From positions 930,001 to 994,000 of the forward strand of contig JANCIK010000012.1 of the NCBI GenBank assembly GCA_028532985.1: a stretch of DNA of 64,000 nt. The letters run 5' to 3'. The notes beneath the pieces were generated by a model, which did no database searches, was not told where the DNA came from, and saw nothing but the letters and a program-made list of their open reading frames with translations. The position numbers and the translations under genes are program-made. Below, piece by piece: positions 11,447-22,530 of this stretch (position 1 is the first letter of the stretch; the number at the start of each line of letters is the position of its first letter). Origin of the DNA: Stropharia rugosoannulata. Taxonomy: Eukaryota > Basidiomycota > Agaricomycetes > Agaricales > Strophariaceae.

Positions 11447-14400
11447 TCACTGAGGTTTTTGCAACCTGCTTCGCTCCCAGCTCAAGACGCTCTTTGACAA
11501 CTTTTCGTACCCTTCCTCCACACTCGAGAATTGGTTCGGCAGTTCCAACCGATGTGAATCCTTTTCCGCCCATACAGTATATTTCTTCGGTTCACTCCCG
11601 GCTATTTGTTGGTTGAAGAACTTGGGCCTATCTATCTTTTCCTGGTCACAGAAATCTAAATAAAAAGATGAGGTCCTTGATCCCTGTAGAAGAGGGGGCA
11701 AGTTCGTACCATACAGGGCACGCAAGCATGTCGCTGGATCGTTGCTTTTAGTGGGTACTACTTTCGAGGGGCGTGTTGGCCCTTTGGTCGGAATAACGGT
11801 TGGACGTGGCGCAGGTGATGGAGGTTTCTCTGCATGAACGGAAGTCGTTGAATGTATTGCTGGTGCTACCAGTGGTTCAGGACGCGAGGCTGGCATTTCT
11901 ACGCCCTCACATTAGCATCTTATAGGAACTATTGAAGGAATAACTCCACATACCTCGGGACTGTTGATCCCGTTCAGCTCGGTTGTTGTCAGGTAAAGTA
12001 TTCTCTACCACAGGCGGAGGTGGCTTCTTACCGTCATATTGGCTATCATGATTGCCTGCGCTCTGTATTGGGTACGAGTCTCGCGTCCGGACGTCAGCGA
12101 CAGTGCTGTGTCGACGACGTACCGGTCGGGGGACGTCAACATGGCCAAACTCAACAGGATGCGACGGATAAGACACATGCGAGCGGCGCGGTGGAGTAGA
12201 TGGGCGAGCGGGAGAGGGCGCAAAGTGCATATCTCGGTCGTATCCTACATCTGGATACATATGGGAGTCACGCGAGGTACTTGCCTGCCGTGGAGGGCGT
12301 CCACGCATTGCAGGAGAGGGAGGAAGATGGGGAGGGGGAGGGGGAGAGGGATAAAGACCAGGAGGATGGGGATAAGAGCCATAAGACGTCATATGAGGGT
12401 ATTGTGGATGGTATGAAGGCGGCGGCGGATACGCATATTGCGCATATGGGGAATGGGGGGAACCGGACGTAGGAGTTGAAGGCCCGGTGTAGTAGCCCTG
12501 ATAGTGGTTTGGGGGAGGGGGCACCGATGGAGGCAGTGCCACGGGTGGCATGGCAGGAGGCGGAGAACGATATCCGCTAACAGAATAATGGCCAGAGCCA
12601 GAGGGGGGTGAATAAACGGGATAAGGATTACCGTAATGATCAGTACGCCCATATCTGGTATGAGTATCTCGATAGCCTGCTTCATGCCTATAATCCTCCC
12701 TATCATCGTATTCTCGCGGGTGGGGATGCACACGAGGATAAGGATTACGGGACGCGAGCGGGGCTGCTGAGCTGGAGGAATAATGGTTCTCTGGATGGTA
12801 AGGGATATCTCCACTCCTGTTTCCAGAGCGGTCTTGGTTGACCATACGCGATGCTGATGCACGCCCATTGGTTGAACCAAGACCCCTGGATGCAGATGTG
12901 CGAGGTCCTTTCCAGCGATTATTCGATGAGAATATATCAGGCGGTGGAGCAGTAACAGGCTTTGCCGGCAGACTCGCGTGGAGGACCATCGTGGGCTTCG
13001 GCGGAGGACTAGGTTCGCCAGCATCAGGACCATTATTACCTTTCTTACGTTTCTTACGGTCACGCCCTTCCCCGTCTACGTCACGCTCGGGCTCTTTACG
13101 TTTAGGAACGTATTTGTCTCCTTCACCGTTGACTTGCGCTTCCCAAAACGGCACATAGTCAAGTGGCAGAGGCCCACCTTTGAAGCGAAACACATCGACC
13201 AGTCCTTTTTCCGCAGCTAGGCAGGCCACAGCGGCTTTGGCATCTGCTTTATTCGGATATTCAGTCGGTACTGAAAATTCTTGAATATTAGGCGCAAGGG
13301 GATCGGAAGATATGTCGGCGGTCAAGGTACAACCAAATGCTGATGAAAATATATCCGTTAATTAATTACTGAATGAGTGAGTGAAAGACAAACCGTCGCG
13401 ATCTTGAGGATAATTAAAGGCCAACCGATTCCCTGGACGGATTTTAGAACATTCGACGGACAAGACCTGCAATAGTACGCCGTTTGCCAGCTTGCGTTTT
13501 TCCTCCGGCAATTTGTTTTCCGCTCCTTCTTTGAGTTCTCGTAAATACCGCCCCACTCCTTGCGACATAGCCAGAAGGCAAACGGCATTTTTGGCGTCTG
13601 CACGTTTGGGGAACTGAGGGTCAACTACATAGGTCCTGATTTCTTCAGGTCTTTCAAGCCGAAGTACACTGCCATGAACTTGATCCCTGATTAGATACAT
13701 AAGTGAGCATAATGAAAACATCAGAGCTTACATCGATTTATGCCGTCCACCACAGGAATAAATTTGATAGTAAGTCGCGCTCCCCTGGCGGATTGGACAG
13801 CAATGTTGAGCCATGCAGAGCCGTTAAATTCTGCGGCGCTCTTTTCTCCTAAATCTTCGGGGAATGGCTGAGGAAGACTATCGTAGAACTCTTGCAATGA
13901 GATACCCTTGACGGTCATGGGCGGAGGTGAATCTCGCTCGGTATTATGCATGTCCTCAATCTCAATTTCATTCTCGGGGACCTTCATAGGTTGCGTCTGA
14001 CCATTCCCGTAGCGAATGAAGTCCAATACGCCTTGGTCTATGGCAGCTCTCGAGCAAGCGACTTTCGCTTGTCTTAAACTGTTATGAACGGGGTCAACAG
14101 AGTACGCGCGGTAGACGTGTGTATTGAGGGAGATGCGCATTGCTACCCCAATCTCTGAAGAAGAACCTGCTGTGAGACAGTTTCTGCGAGAAGACTACTT
14201 ATAACATACTTTTATTGTTCTTGAAGTCAGTATAGGGTACCCAGTGTGGCTTCACGTTGCCTGCTCGCCATTCCTGACAACACTCTTCGATAACCTTGAG
14301 TGGTTCCTCACCCAACGTCCAGCGCGTCGGGGCTGGGTCCGCTTCGAGAGAGTCGACACTCTCCAGCTGCACATCAAGGGGATTGAGAAGTAGTCCCTTT

Positions 14401-15094
14401 TTTGCCTTCAGGGCGTCCAAGTCACCCGAGACGATAAAGTCAATGGCGCCCATGTCAATTGCGATTTGCGCCGCCTGTCCGCGTGCATCCTGCTTTCTTG
14501 AATGGCCTATATCAGACTTGTACGACCGCGTTGCTCCCGACGGACGTTTGATAGTTAAAATACACTGTTTACCTACAGATTGTAAAATATTCAGCGCCGA
14601 AAAGAAGCAGAAGCACGGAGAAACGAACCAGTGGGCATGGGGCCTTCCACGTATCCCCAGTCGAGACATTCTGTGCTGCCAAATACGTTCAGGCTGGCCT
14701 GGCGCAGCTGATATACGCAGTTCTTCCCATCCTTACGCGCCGCTACTTTCGAGTCCACGACACCATCCTCAGCTGTTGGCTCCCCTTCCTTGTCGCCGTC
14801 CTCGTCCTTATCCTTGTCCGTCCCTTTGACATTCTCCACATCATTGGCCTTTCCGTGCACGATTTCCACAGCAGTCGCTTCCTGCTCAAGCTGCTCAGGG
14901 GGGTGCTGGAGCGTAAGCGATAGGTCGTACGCGGCGAGAACAGTTGGTGCATTTGAGAGGAAATCATCGACAGAGAGGGCACCGAGTAGGGCGAGCTGCG
15001 CAGACACCTCATCGAATGGCCGCTGAACCTCTTCCAGTTGAGGCCATTCCGCATCAGACGTATTTTTTGGCTGGGACCCACCGGCCCCGTCCAT
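11447..15094 (-). CDS. Large protein with tandem dsRBD-like modules and a Pro/Tyr-rich linker
   Basis: Exons (minus): 15094-14629, 14572-14210, 14154-13732, 13686-13394, 13339-11954, 11898-11710, 11655-11447, about 1,110 residues. Four diverged modules share a strand-strand-helix pattern: RKQDARGQAAQIAIDMGAI, LRQAKVACSRAAIDQGVL, RADAKNAVCLLAMSQGV and KADAKAAVACLAAEKGLV. A fifth at the C-terminus (DFCDQEKIDRPKF, YTVW, LELPNQFSSVEEG) reads like a real double-stranded-RNA-binding fold. A long Pro/Tyr/His/Ser-rich, likely disordered stretch separates modules four and five. Role inferred: RNA binding. Exon 4 is one base out of register with exon 3 (see findings), so the locus may carry a frameshift or a sequence error. 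I recognise no named orthologue. Confidence 0.7.
12329..12350 (+). other. G-quadruplex-capable tract
   Basis: Four runs of at least three G on the plus strand, separated by loops of 1, 1 and 3 bases, lie in the Pro-rich exon of the minus-strand dsRBD-like gene, so they are on the template strand. The tract also encodes Pro-rich residues, so codon choice alone could explain it. Confidence 0.5.
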
Positions 15095-15311
15095 CCTCGA
15101 TCTTGCGTGCGATAAGAGGGATTGACCACAAACTTTCGAAAGACAATGAACGAATGGGAGATGTTCGCACGCATGATACAGCCTATGCCGCGGCATGTGT
15201 TCGGCGATGGCCGCAACAGACAGTGGACTTCATGCATTCATGCTTACTTATGCGTAGAATTTACTCCTCGCGAACAAGTAACGTCCTACTGCTTAATCTC
15301 AATCTTGTTAA
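15095..15311. promoter_or_regulatory. Upstream of the dsRBD-like gene
   Basis: Short spacer between that gene's start and the right HsbA repeat. No site identified. Confidence 0.35.
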
Positions 15312-15554
15312 GCTTCACCAAATAAAATAGTGAAATTGAGGTACATCAACAGTTACATTCAGATATAAGAGGATAACAATTTAAACGAGCGAATTGAAAT
15401 GGCGAGGTACACCCAAATACGGGAGATTATCAGTTCAAACGAATGGATCGAAGTGGGTGGGTATCAAGGAGCGGAAGTTGAGCCGAATAGACTCTGCAAA
15501 ATCATAACAGTTATAGATAAATAAGCTTCCACTAGTTAGAAGGCTCTGTGTAGT

Positions 15555-16267
15555 CTAGTTAGTTGCATAGGCCTGAATTGCAGCCTCAAGGGTGTTCATG
15601 ATGCTGGTCCTCATGTCAGAGGCATTGGATGCAAGGGAAGCCTAGACTCGCAGATTAGCTTTTGAGTGGATCTCAGAGACCGGAAAGACATACAGGCGCC
15701 ATAGATATCATAACATTTGCAAAACCAGTGGCGGAGCGTTCAAACATTGCCAATTCCATGTTAATAAGACCCATCGCAATTGGACCAACGACGGGGAAAG
15801 CAACGAGCGCCGGTTTCGCGGTTATAAGGGTGTTGCTGAACATCTGAGAAAGAGTAACCAAGGGCGTCATAGCATTCAAAATACTGAGCGCATCAGCTGG
15901 CGATGCGGGTGTCCCAAGTGCCTAGGAGTATTTAATTAATATATTTTATACTTGGAAAATGACTTGAGGCATACTGCGACATCACGAGAGCACTGGTCTA
16001 TCCCAGAAGTCAAGGTCTGCAGGCCAGAATGAATGGACTGCAGGATCAAAGTCAATATAGTGTAGAGCGTGCACAGTTGAAATAACTATTTACCGGAGAA
16101 ATGAACATCCAGTTGGCGCCATTCATAGTCTTGAAAGAGGCTTCGACCTGCTTTCCAGTCTCAATCAGGTTCCCAATGTTCGTTGCAATGTCAGAGGCCG
16201 GGGCTGCGGCGAGGCAAGAGATGGCGAGAGACGCGACAACAGCAAGAGAGCGGATGATTTGGACCAT
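15555..16267 (-). CDS. HsbA-family secreted protein, copy 2
   Basis: Exons (minus): 16267-16094, 16037-15975, 15921-15694, 15641-15555; 183 residues. Identical to copy 1 except that the Gly codon two before the stop is absent, an in-frame loss. Signal peptide, introns and the TATA box at 16355-16362 are the same. Both copies appear intact, so both may be expressed; their transcripts could hardly be told apart. Confidence 0.75.
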
Positions 16268-16354
16268 GTTTGCAAGTTGAGAGAGGCGGTAACACTGGAA
16301 TTAAGCTGTTCGAGTAGTAGATGAGCTTGAGTTTCTTTCGTCGATTGCAAGCTG

Positions 16355-16362
16355 TATTTATA
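16355..16362 (-). promoter_or_regulatory. TATA box of HsbA copy 2
   Basis: Same TATAAATA and spacing as in copy 1. Confidence 0.55.
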
Positions 16363-17049
16363 CTCTACAACTTGCAGTAGAATAACAAATACTCGCGCAG
16401 AGACAGAAAGGTTTAGTACCATGCCGCCGTTCAAAAGTGAGGCTCTATGCCTTAATCAGATAGTCCATCTAGGATGACAATGAAATGTGCTGCTATTGAG
16501 TTCTTGAGCTTCAAAGAGTGTTTTAGGGTTTTTATCGATTAACCGTAGTTGGAAATGCTGAAGCAAAGACAAAGGCAAGTTGAATCACTTTGCAAGTCGA
16601 GGCGATTAAGTAAACGATATTGCCCTCCGTATGATATGAGCGCTAGCCCAGTCTGGGACGGGCTATAGCGCACAAGGCATTAATTCAGATAAGTCCAGAT
16701 ACAGATGTGGCCAAGTCGAGAGGACCTGCCGGCATTCGTATTGCCAAACATCATCGGAGTCTGGTCGGAGTTCAAATTGAGTTCAAACAACAAGGTTCGT
16801 CTCTAACTCGTCTCGGCCAAGTCTCGTCACTTTTAAAGTCTCAAGATCTCATCCACTGTCTTTAGCCATGGTCGCATGCTTTCTACATGATAATTGTATT
16901 CGACCTACGTTCTACGAAAAGACTAGCACTGGTTCACGGGAACTCAGTCGAGACTTGAATTGGTCACACGTTGGCAGTGGCAAAACCCTGCCGTCATCAG
17001 ACATACTAAGGGAAAGTTCAAGCTTTCAACAATATCAACTTTCAACCCG

Positions 17050-18020
17050 ATAAGACATAACTAACGGAAACGTAAAATCCAACCAAACTTTACATGTTAT
17101 TTTTGTCTCTAATCCATATCGAAAATCCGAAATCGCTCCACCGAAGCTGAATCTCAGTTCCTAAGTCGCCCTGCGCCATACCAAGCTCATGTCAGCCTGG
17201 CGGAGGACGAGCATCTTTAGACCCACTGAAGGGTCTGTATGTTTAAGCTCACGAGTCAGAACTCAGGAGTCAATTCAGAGATCGCCGCTAGGTTGTTGGA
17301 TGTGGTTGAATACCGCGTTGAAGATGGCACAGTTACTTCATCATTATGACCTTTCAGCGTTAATTCGTTCCAGAGATGACGACAGCAGTCATCTTCACCC
17401 GGACGACGACGGTGACAGGATACCTGCTTAGAGGGCTAGCCTTTTCGCTGTCTTTGTTGGGGCATGGGTTGGCCGGTGCGTTTCTTGTACATTCGCACCA
17501 GGGTGGTGGGTTTAACTGCGCTCAAGCAAAACAATCTGTGCTCTAAAAGATATGGTAAAATTTCAGTTCGTGCAGGTGCAACTTCAAATACCATAACTTA
17601 CATGTGTTTGTATTTTCCGCCTCCGGCTCCTATTATTTTTTATTATCTCAGTACAATGTGCGCCTGTCCCCGGGCACCAACTCGTTCTCTAACCTTATTC
17701 ACGTTCTAGATCCCTGTGGTTGGTCTGACCTGCCTTCTGATACAGAAGACATGTGCTCATCTGAGGACGCCACACCGAAGGCGGCTGGGCTGAGCGTGGT
17801 GGATGACTACGGAAGCGACTCGGACAGCAATGAGGCTAGTGATAAGAACGGTGACGGGGAGGATGAAGCTAAAATGTCTGGACCAACAAAAAGTGCCGAC
17901 GACCAAATAGTATCTGTTAATGATCCACATAGAGTGGATGTCGCAGCCGAAGCCGGCCAAAGAAGCGAGAGATGGAAACTGAAAGAGTGGATGGAAAAGA
18001 GAATTACGGGAAAGCGGTGA
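17050..18020 (+). pseudogene. Decayed SURP-domain gene, copy 2
   Basis: Longer and better preserved than copy 1. It lacks the start codon (the equivalent position reads ataactaacgg), keeps the NPYR..RSTE region with frameshifts, the 38-base intronic block seen in the intact gene, the acceptor-like junction before YNVRL, and an open tail KAAGLSVVDDYGSDSDSNEAS. It ends at the homologous stop, and homology continues into the 3' flank to about 18,190. Several indels and stops break the frame. It follows the right HsbA repeat in the opposite orientation. Confidence 0.82.
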
Positions 18021-18190
18021 TGAACAATAAAGTGATATAGGACGTTGACCGCGAATCTGAATCTAGGTGTGTGTTCATAATCTGAGTTAGAATGTTGAAT
18101 TTCAAAAGCAGATAACGCGAATTTCTGAATGGTAGACACGCCCGGTAGTCAGAATTGGTGTTGATATTAGATTCATTACACTTGAATAGG

Positions 18191-18810
18191 GCGCGCGTAG
18201 CAATTCAGTGTTCAGCGAGCAGAAGATGGATATTACAGCAACACTCCAGAGGCAGATTATATGAGTCTATGTAAACTTTATATTCAATTCTATAATATAC
18301 AGATCCTCTTGCCAAAATTTTGTTTTTCTGTGTCTCTGTAGCCACCCCACTTTGTTTCCCAACTCTCCGACTCGGAGCCTTGCCTTTTCCCATAGGAGCA
18401 AGTTCTAACAGCAATTCCACTGCGTGTAGGGATCTAGAAAGAAAACCGAGTGCAATGTGGGCAAAATAATACGAGGACAAGCAAAAATGAGTTCAGACCA
18501 GTGTCATGACAATTCTACCCCGTTAAAGATAGCTATTTACATCAGGAAGATTATTCTATGCATTGAAGGGGAAAAGAACGCTCTAGTCAATGAGATTAAT
18601 CATATTACGTATGGGTTACAAAGTCCGAAACATAAAAGTCCTAGAACAGTGGCACGGCGGCCTGTGAACGCACCGACATCGAGTCGCGGGTATGTTGTAT
18701 GTAGAAAAAATTACAAGCAAGGCAGAAAAATCCATCTCCCTTGCAAACAGCTAGGTAAGTACCAATGACTTCCTATCCACGAACTCTCATCCCCAATATA
18801 TGATCGCACT
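18191..18810. other. Intergenic, no gene seen
   Basis: Short open frames only, on both strands. Holds the 3' flank of TVP38. Confidence 0.5.
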
Positions 18811-20724
18811 TCATCGCACCGGACTCGTTGTATAGCTCGGAGGCCGCCCGTGTGAACCAGACGACGTCGGCGAGGTAGCATAAGGATTCGGTAACGGGCC
18901 CCCGTGGTGCTGAGATGATCCCCCATCCTCGTCCGACTGAGCATGTGCCCCACGGCCAGCCGCAGGCGGGGTAACGGGTGCATACCCGCCATACGCCGCC
19001 TCGTCGTCGTCAATTGACGGCGGGCGGTACGGACGGACGCCTGCAGAGCCTGAATTTATGAAATGGGCCTGCGTCGGCGTCTGCTCTACATCAGTGTGGT
19101 ACGGCCGGGATTCGTAGGGCGTCCGGACTTGAGGTTGGGGGTATGGGTTAGGTGAGGCAGAGTAGCTGCGCTGTCCTTGCGAACCAGACGGGGATGGATC
19201 CCAGCCAACGGAGTATGTACTGTCGTTCCGGCCATGGCTACCCGGCTCCTCCAGGCCGCGGGGGTTGGCTAAGGGGAGGAAAACCTGATTATCCATTACG
19301 GGCCTCGGCGCATATATGTGGTTGACTGTAGGGTCAGAGTCGTACGTGTCTGTCATGACCTTATGGTGCCCAGGCTTCTGCTGATGGGCAGTGAGGGGAA
19401 GCTCAGAGTCCGAGCCGTTATGTCCATATAAATGAACGGTGGACGCGGATGCTTCAGCTTGATGGCCAGTAAAGCCTCTCATCAGCTTTGCTTGACTGCA
19501 GAGGTTTTAATTTTAATTTCTTGACATTCGTTGTTATCTCACTCACCGAGCCTTGCGGCGGTCATAAATAACCAGCGGCTTTGCCCTATTCATCTCCCGG
19601 TAGATGTACCACAAAGCAACGAATGTAATGATGAAGGTGACTGCGAGGACGGAATCACTGATGATCCTACTTTTCGTAGTCGTTTTGTTATCCGAGTCAA
19701 GTATAACACCAAGGTAGACGGTTATGAATTGTTTTGGCAGGGAGAGAATGGCGGCAAGAGAGAATACAATGATCCCCATACCACATGTCGAAAAGATTCC
19801 AGTGGTAACTGTAGAACATTGTGAAAAAAGAGTAAATTGCCCAGGTTAAATCTTACAGTGACCAGGAATAGCGCTCAAACGAGCGATTAATGCAATCTTG
19901 AATCCCCCGTCGCGTACAACACGTGCTAAACATGCGTAGGAGAGTTTGGTCCTCTCCAATTTCAATCCTCGCGTCCGACAACAATATTTGAAGGCACTAA
20001 ACACGTCAGCACCAGCAGACAGATGCGAGTGGATTCTACGCACTAGAAGTTGCCTACTTCACCTATGAATGTCCCAGCGGCGACAATCCCAAATCCTATC
20101 CATAGTCCCCACACCAATCCGCACAAAATTGCTACAATTTCATGACCAAAGAGCTAGAAAATATACAGTTAACAAGAGGACAGGTAGGATCGAGCCATGT
20201 GCTTACAGGAGGGAATGAAATGACGAATAGTACACCGATCGGAACAAGCCAACCAAACTTCAGGCTAGGTTTTGCTATGGGTAAAAAAATGCGAAACAAA
20301 CGTCAGGCAACGCACCCATGCAGCCAGTTGGTAACGGGTTGTAACGCATGCACGATTTGCGTGTGGTATATTGTCACTAGTGCAGTAACGACGAGAATGA
20401 CAAACAGCAGCACGTAGTACCCTGCGGATGGAATGAGCTTGGCCCTGGTCAGAAACGATGAAAGAGCCTACATAACCACTCTCTCCTAATCCAGAATGTC
20501 GGTTTGGATATCGTCTTCCAGTCAATCGCTCCTGTATCGAGCTCCTTCTGTTCGCTCGGCGTCGGACTCGGCGTCCGCGACAACTGCTGCCTCTCCTGGG
20601 TGGGGTTTTTGGCGTCGAATCCCTGTGGCGCCTGAGGATATACGTGACCTTGGCTTGGGGGGTATCCAGAGTTTGACATCATAACGGGCTGCCCCAAGTG
20701 ATAGGTGGGCTGGGGAGCATTCAT
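18811..20724 (-). CDS. TVP38: Golgi membrane protein TVP38 (VTT/TMEM64 family)
   Basis: Exons (minus): 20724-20472, 20421-20316, 20264-20207, 20153-20044, 19996-19857, 19808-19547, 19495-18811; phases agree and give 537 residues. Yeast Tvp38 is an integral Golgi protein linked to vesicle traffic, and the VTT fold has been tied to lipid scrambling. Seen: membrane segment YYVLLFVILVVTALVT, FGHEIVAILCGLVWGLWIGFG, GEVGNFYAFKYCCRTRG, FKIALIARLSAIPGH, then LPKQFITVYLGVIL and a last membrane helix ending YIYREMNRAKP. The C-terminal 230 residues are low-complexity Pro/Ser/Tyr-rich and probably cytosolic. The start Met opens the short Pro-rich N-terminal tail typical of basidiomycete TVP38. Confidence 0.92.
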
Positions 20725-21468
20725 CGCTGCCTGCAAGCCAGTTACAGGTCGTCGGGATTGTACGTGAGGGAATGAGCGGTGGAGAATAATAGAGTTTGAG
20801 TGGCTGCTAGAAGTACAAGCGAACCGAGGTCGTTCATGGAAAAGCGCTGACAATGGGAAGTTGCATATTGTCGTTGTCGGAAGGCTGTGCTCGGCACTGA
20901 CTTCCTGACTAATGGGTCTACGCACGGCCTACTCCTCCTTCTCGTTCAGTCATGTAGTACTCGTAGCCATCTAGCTCGTCGAATAGACGCTATTGGCAAG
21001 TTATTCGCACTCATCGCACAACTATCTGAGAACTTGGCGCCCGTCAATGCCAAGCGCTATTGGCGCCCTGGGCTTGCTGGGCTCAGCACCCATAAACATT
21101 CATAACCAACTCATAACTCAAATACACCTTTGCAACAATGATTGCGGGGATACCCATGATATGTATCATAAAAAGTAAGTAAATCGCGCCTCAACTTGGC
21201 TTTCTCCGAATCGGTGGTTGAAATCAATTCCCTTTGCATAGGAATTTTTTGGAGGCTTTCATGCCTTTGTGTAGCGCATATATAACGTATGTGCTCCAAT
21301 TATGAGGATAATGGAACCCACCATAACCTTCAGGTGACTCTTTAGAACGTTGTTAGGTGCTGCGGTAGCCGTCTTACATTCAAAACTGCGGGCAGTAAAC
21401 ATCGTCACATAACCACGAGGCTGTACGTTGCTGTACGGCGCCCACTGTACTACGGCACATGCAACATC
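20725..21468. promoter_or_regulatory. TVP38 upstream and LPMO 3' flank
   Basis: No gene recognised in 744 bases; contains the TVP38 promoter on the minus strand. Confidence 0.4.
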
Positions 21469-22530
21469 TCATGGGAATAATTCAACCTCATTGGCGTTTG
21501 TGAATAATCCCCAGAACCGTCCAGTTGACTTTCCACCCTTGTATACTTTAGGACCGGGCACCTGGTAAGTAGCATTTGTCGGTAAGAGTGCAACGCCCAT
21601 AATTATCACAACTATCACTCACGGTGTAGTTAGTCGGAATAGGCCAGTAAATGTCGACTGTAATACCGGGATCTGCCATCGTGCCGTCAGCACAGGTACA
21701 AACCGGATAAATGCAGCCCCGTCCCACATACCTGTTTTTGAAATGTACCCCGGGATTGGTACCGTCGGCGGGCAAGAAGTCCCGCCGCCCGTGACCTTGA
21801 TCTGCGCGCAGCCCACGAAGAATTCTGGCGCGCCCGGGATATGCAGCCCAATGTGCTCTGCCCTGATCAGATACTGATGCGCAAATGATATCAGAACTAC
21901 GACGTGTATCAAGCTACTTTGTCCGCCGCCGACGGGACACGTACCTCTCCCGCCCTAATGTCAGCTGGGATGGTCGCGTTGAAGGTGTCCATACCATAGC
22001 TCTCGAACTGGAAGGGGCTAAACGTTGCGCCCCACTCGGCAATCTGGTCATATAAATTATGCTTAGTCGCTGCCCTCTATCATGCCAGCTACGCGTATAA
22101 GCGCGTATGAATATCGCAAACCGTACGCACCTTGAACCAATTTTTACCGCTCCCGTCCCAATCCTTTGCTTTCTGTGGTGCTCTACCCAGGTATATCGCT
22201 GCTGGCCCAGGGTGATATATCTTCTTTCCATTGTCTAGTTTGAGCGCGATCGTGCTGCCAGCTGCAACCGAGACCGTCTCCGTCGCGGCGCTGAGGTTGA
22301 TGTTGCACGTCACGTCCGTACTCTGGAAATCATGCACTGGTGAATTCTCTGCTGGCTTGCGAACTGCCTTCGTAGACTTCTTGGACCCTACTATCAGCGT
22401 CTCAAAGATATCTGCAACCAGAATTGGGAGGTCGGGAATCTTCCATGCATTAATTTAACAATTCTGCCTTACAGTGCGCGGAAACAGTGTCTGCAAGTAG
22501 CGCGAGACCCGCGATAAGAGCGAGCTTCAT
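21469..22530 (-). CDS. AA9 lytic polysaccharide monooxygenase
   Basis: Exons (minus): 22530-22473, 22411-22131, 22043-21945, 21873-21732, 21672-21623, 21561-21469; phases agree and give 240 residues. AA9 enzymes are secreted copper enzymes that cleave cellulose or related glucans oxidatively. Seen: an 18-residue signal peptide MKLALIAGLALLADTVSA followed at once by His, the N-terminal copper ligand; the second ligand in KIYHPGPAAIYLG; KNWFKIAEWG; YLIRAEHIGLH; and GCAQIKVTGG near the C-terminal half. There is no cellulose-binding module. At the position of the usual axial Tyr the sequence reads EFFVGC rather than QFYxxC (see findings). Length matches single-domain AA9 proteins. Confidence 0.92.

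Larger units (their letters stand above)
15312..16745. repeat. Right copy of the HsbA-bearing direct repeat
   Basis: Matches 6495-7927. Differences are a handful of substitutions and short indels at the low-coordinate end, including three bases missing before the HsbA stop. From about 15,560 to 16,745 I saw no mismatch by eye. Confidence 0.95.

Noticed and set aside
12389..13063. Long frame of 224 codons on the minus strand inside the dsRBD-like gene
   Set aside because: It overlaps exon 5 of that gene in another frame. Its composition reflects the Pro-rich repeats and it has no motif.
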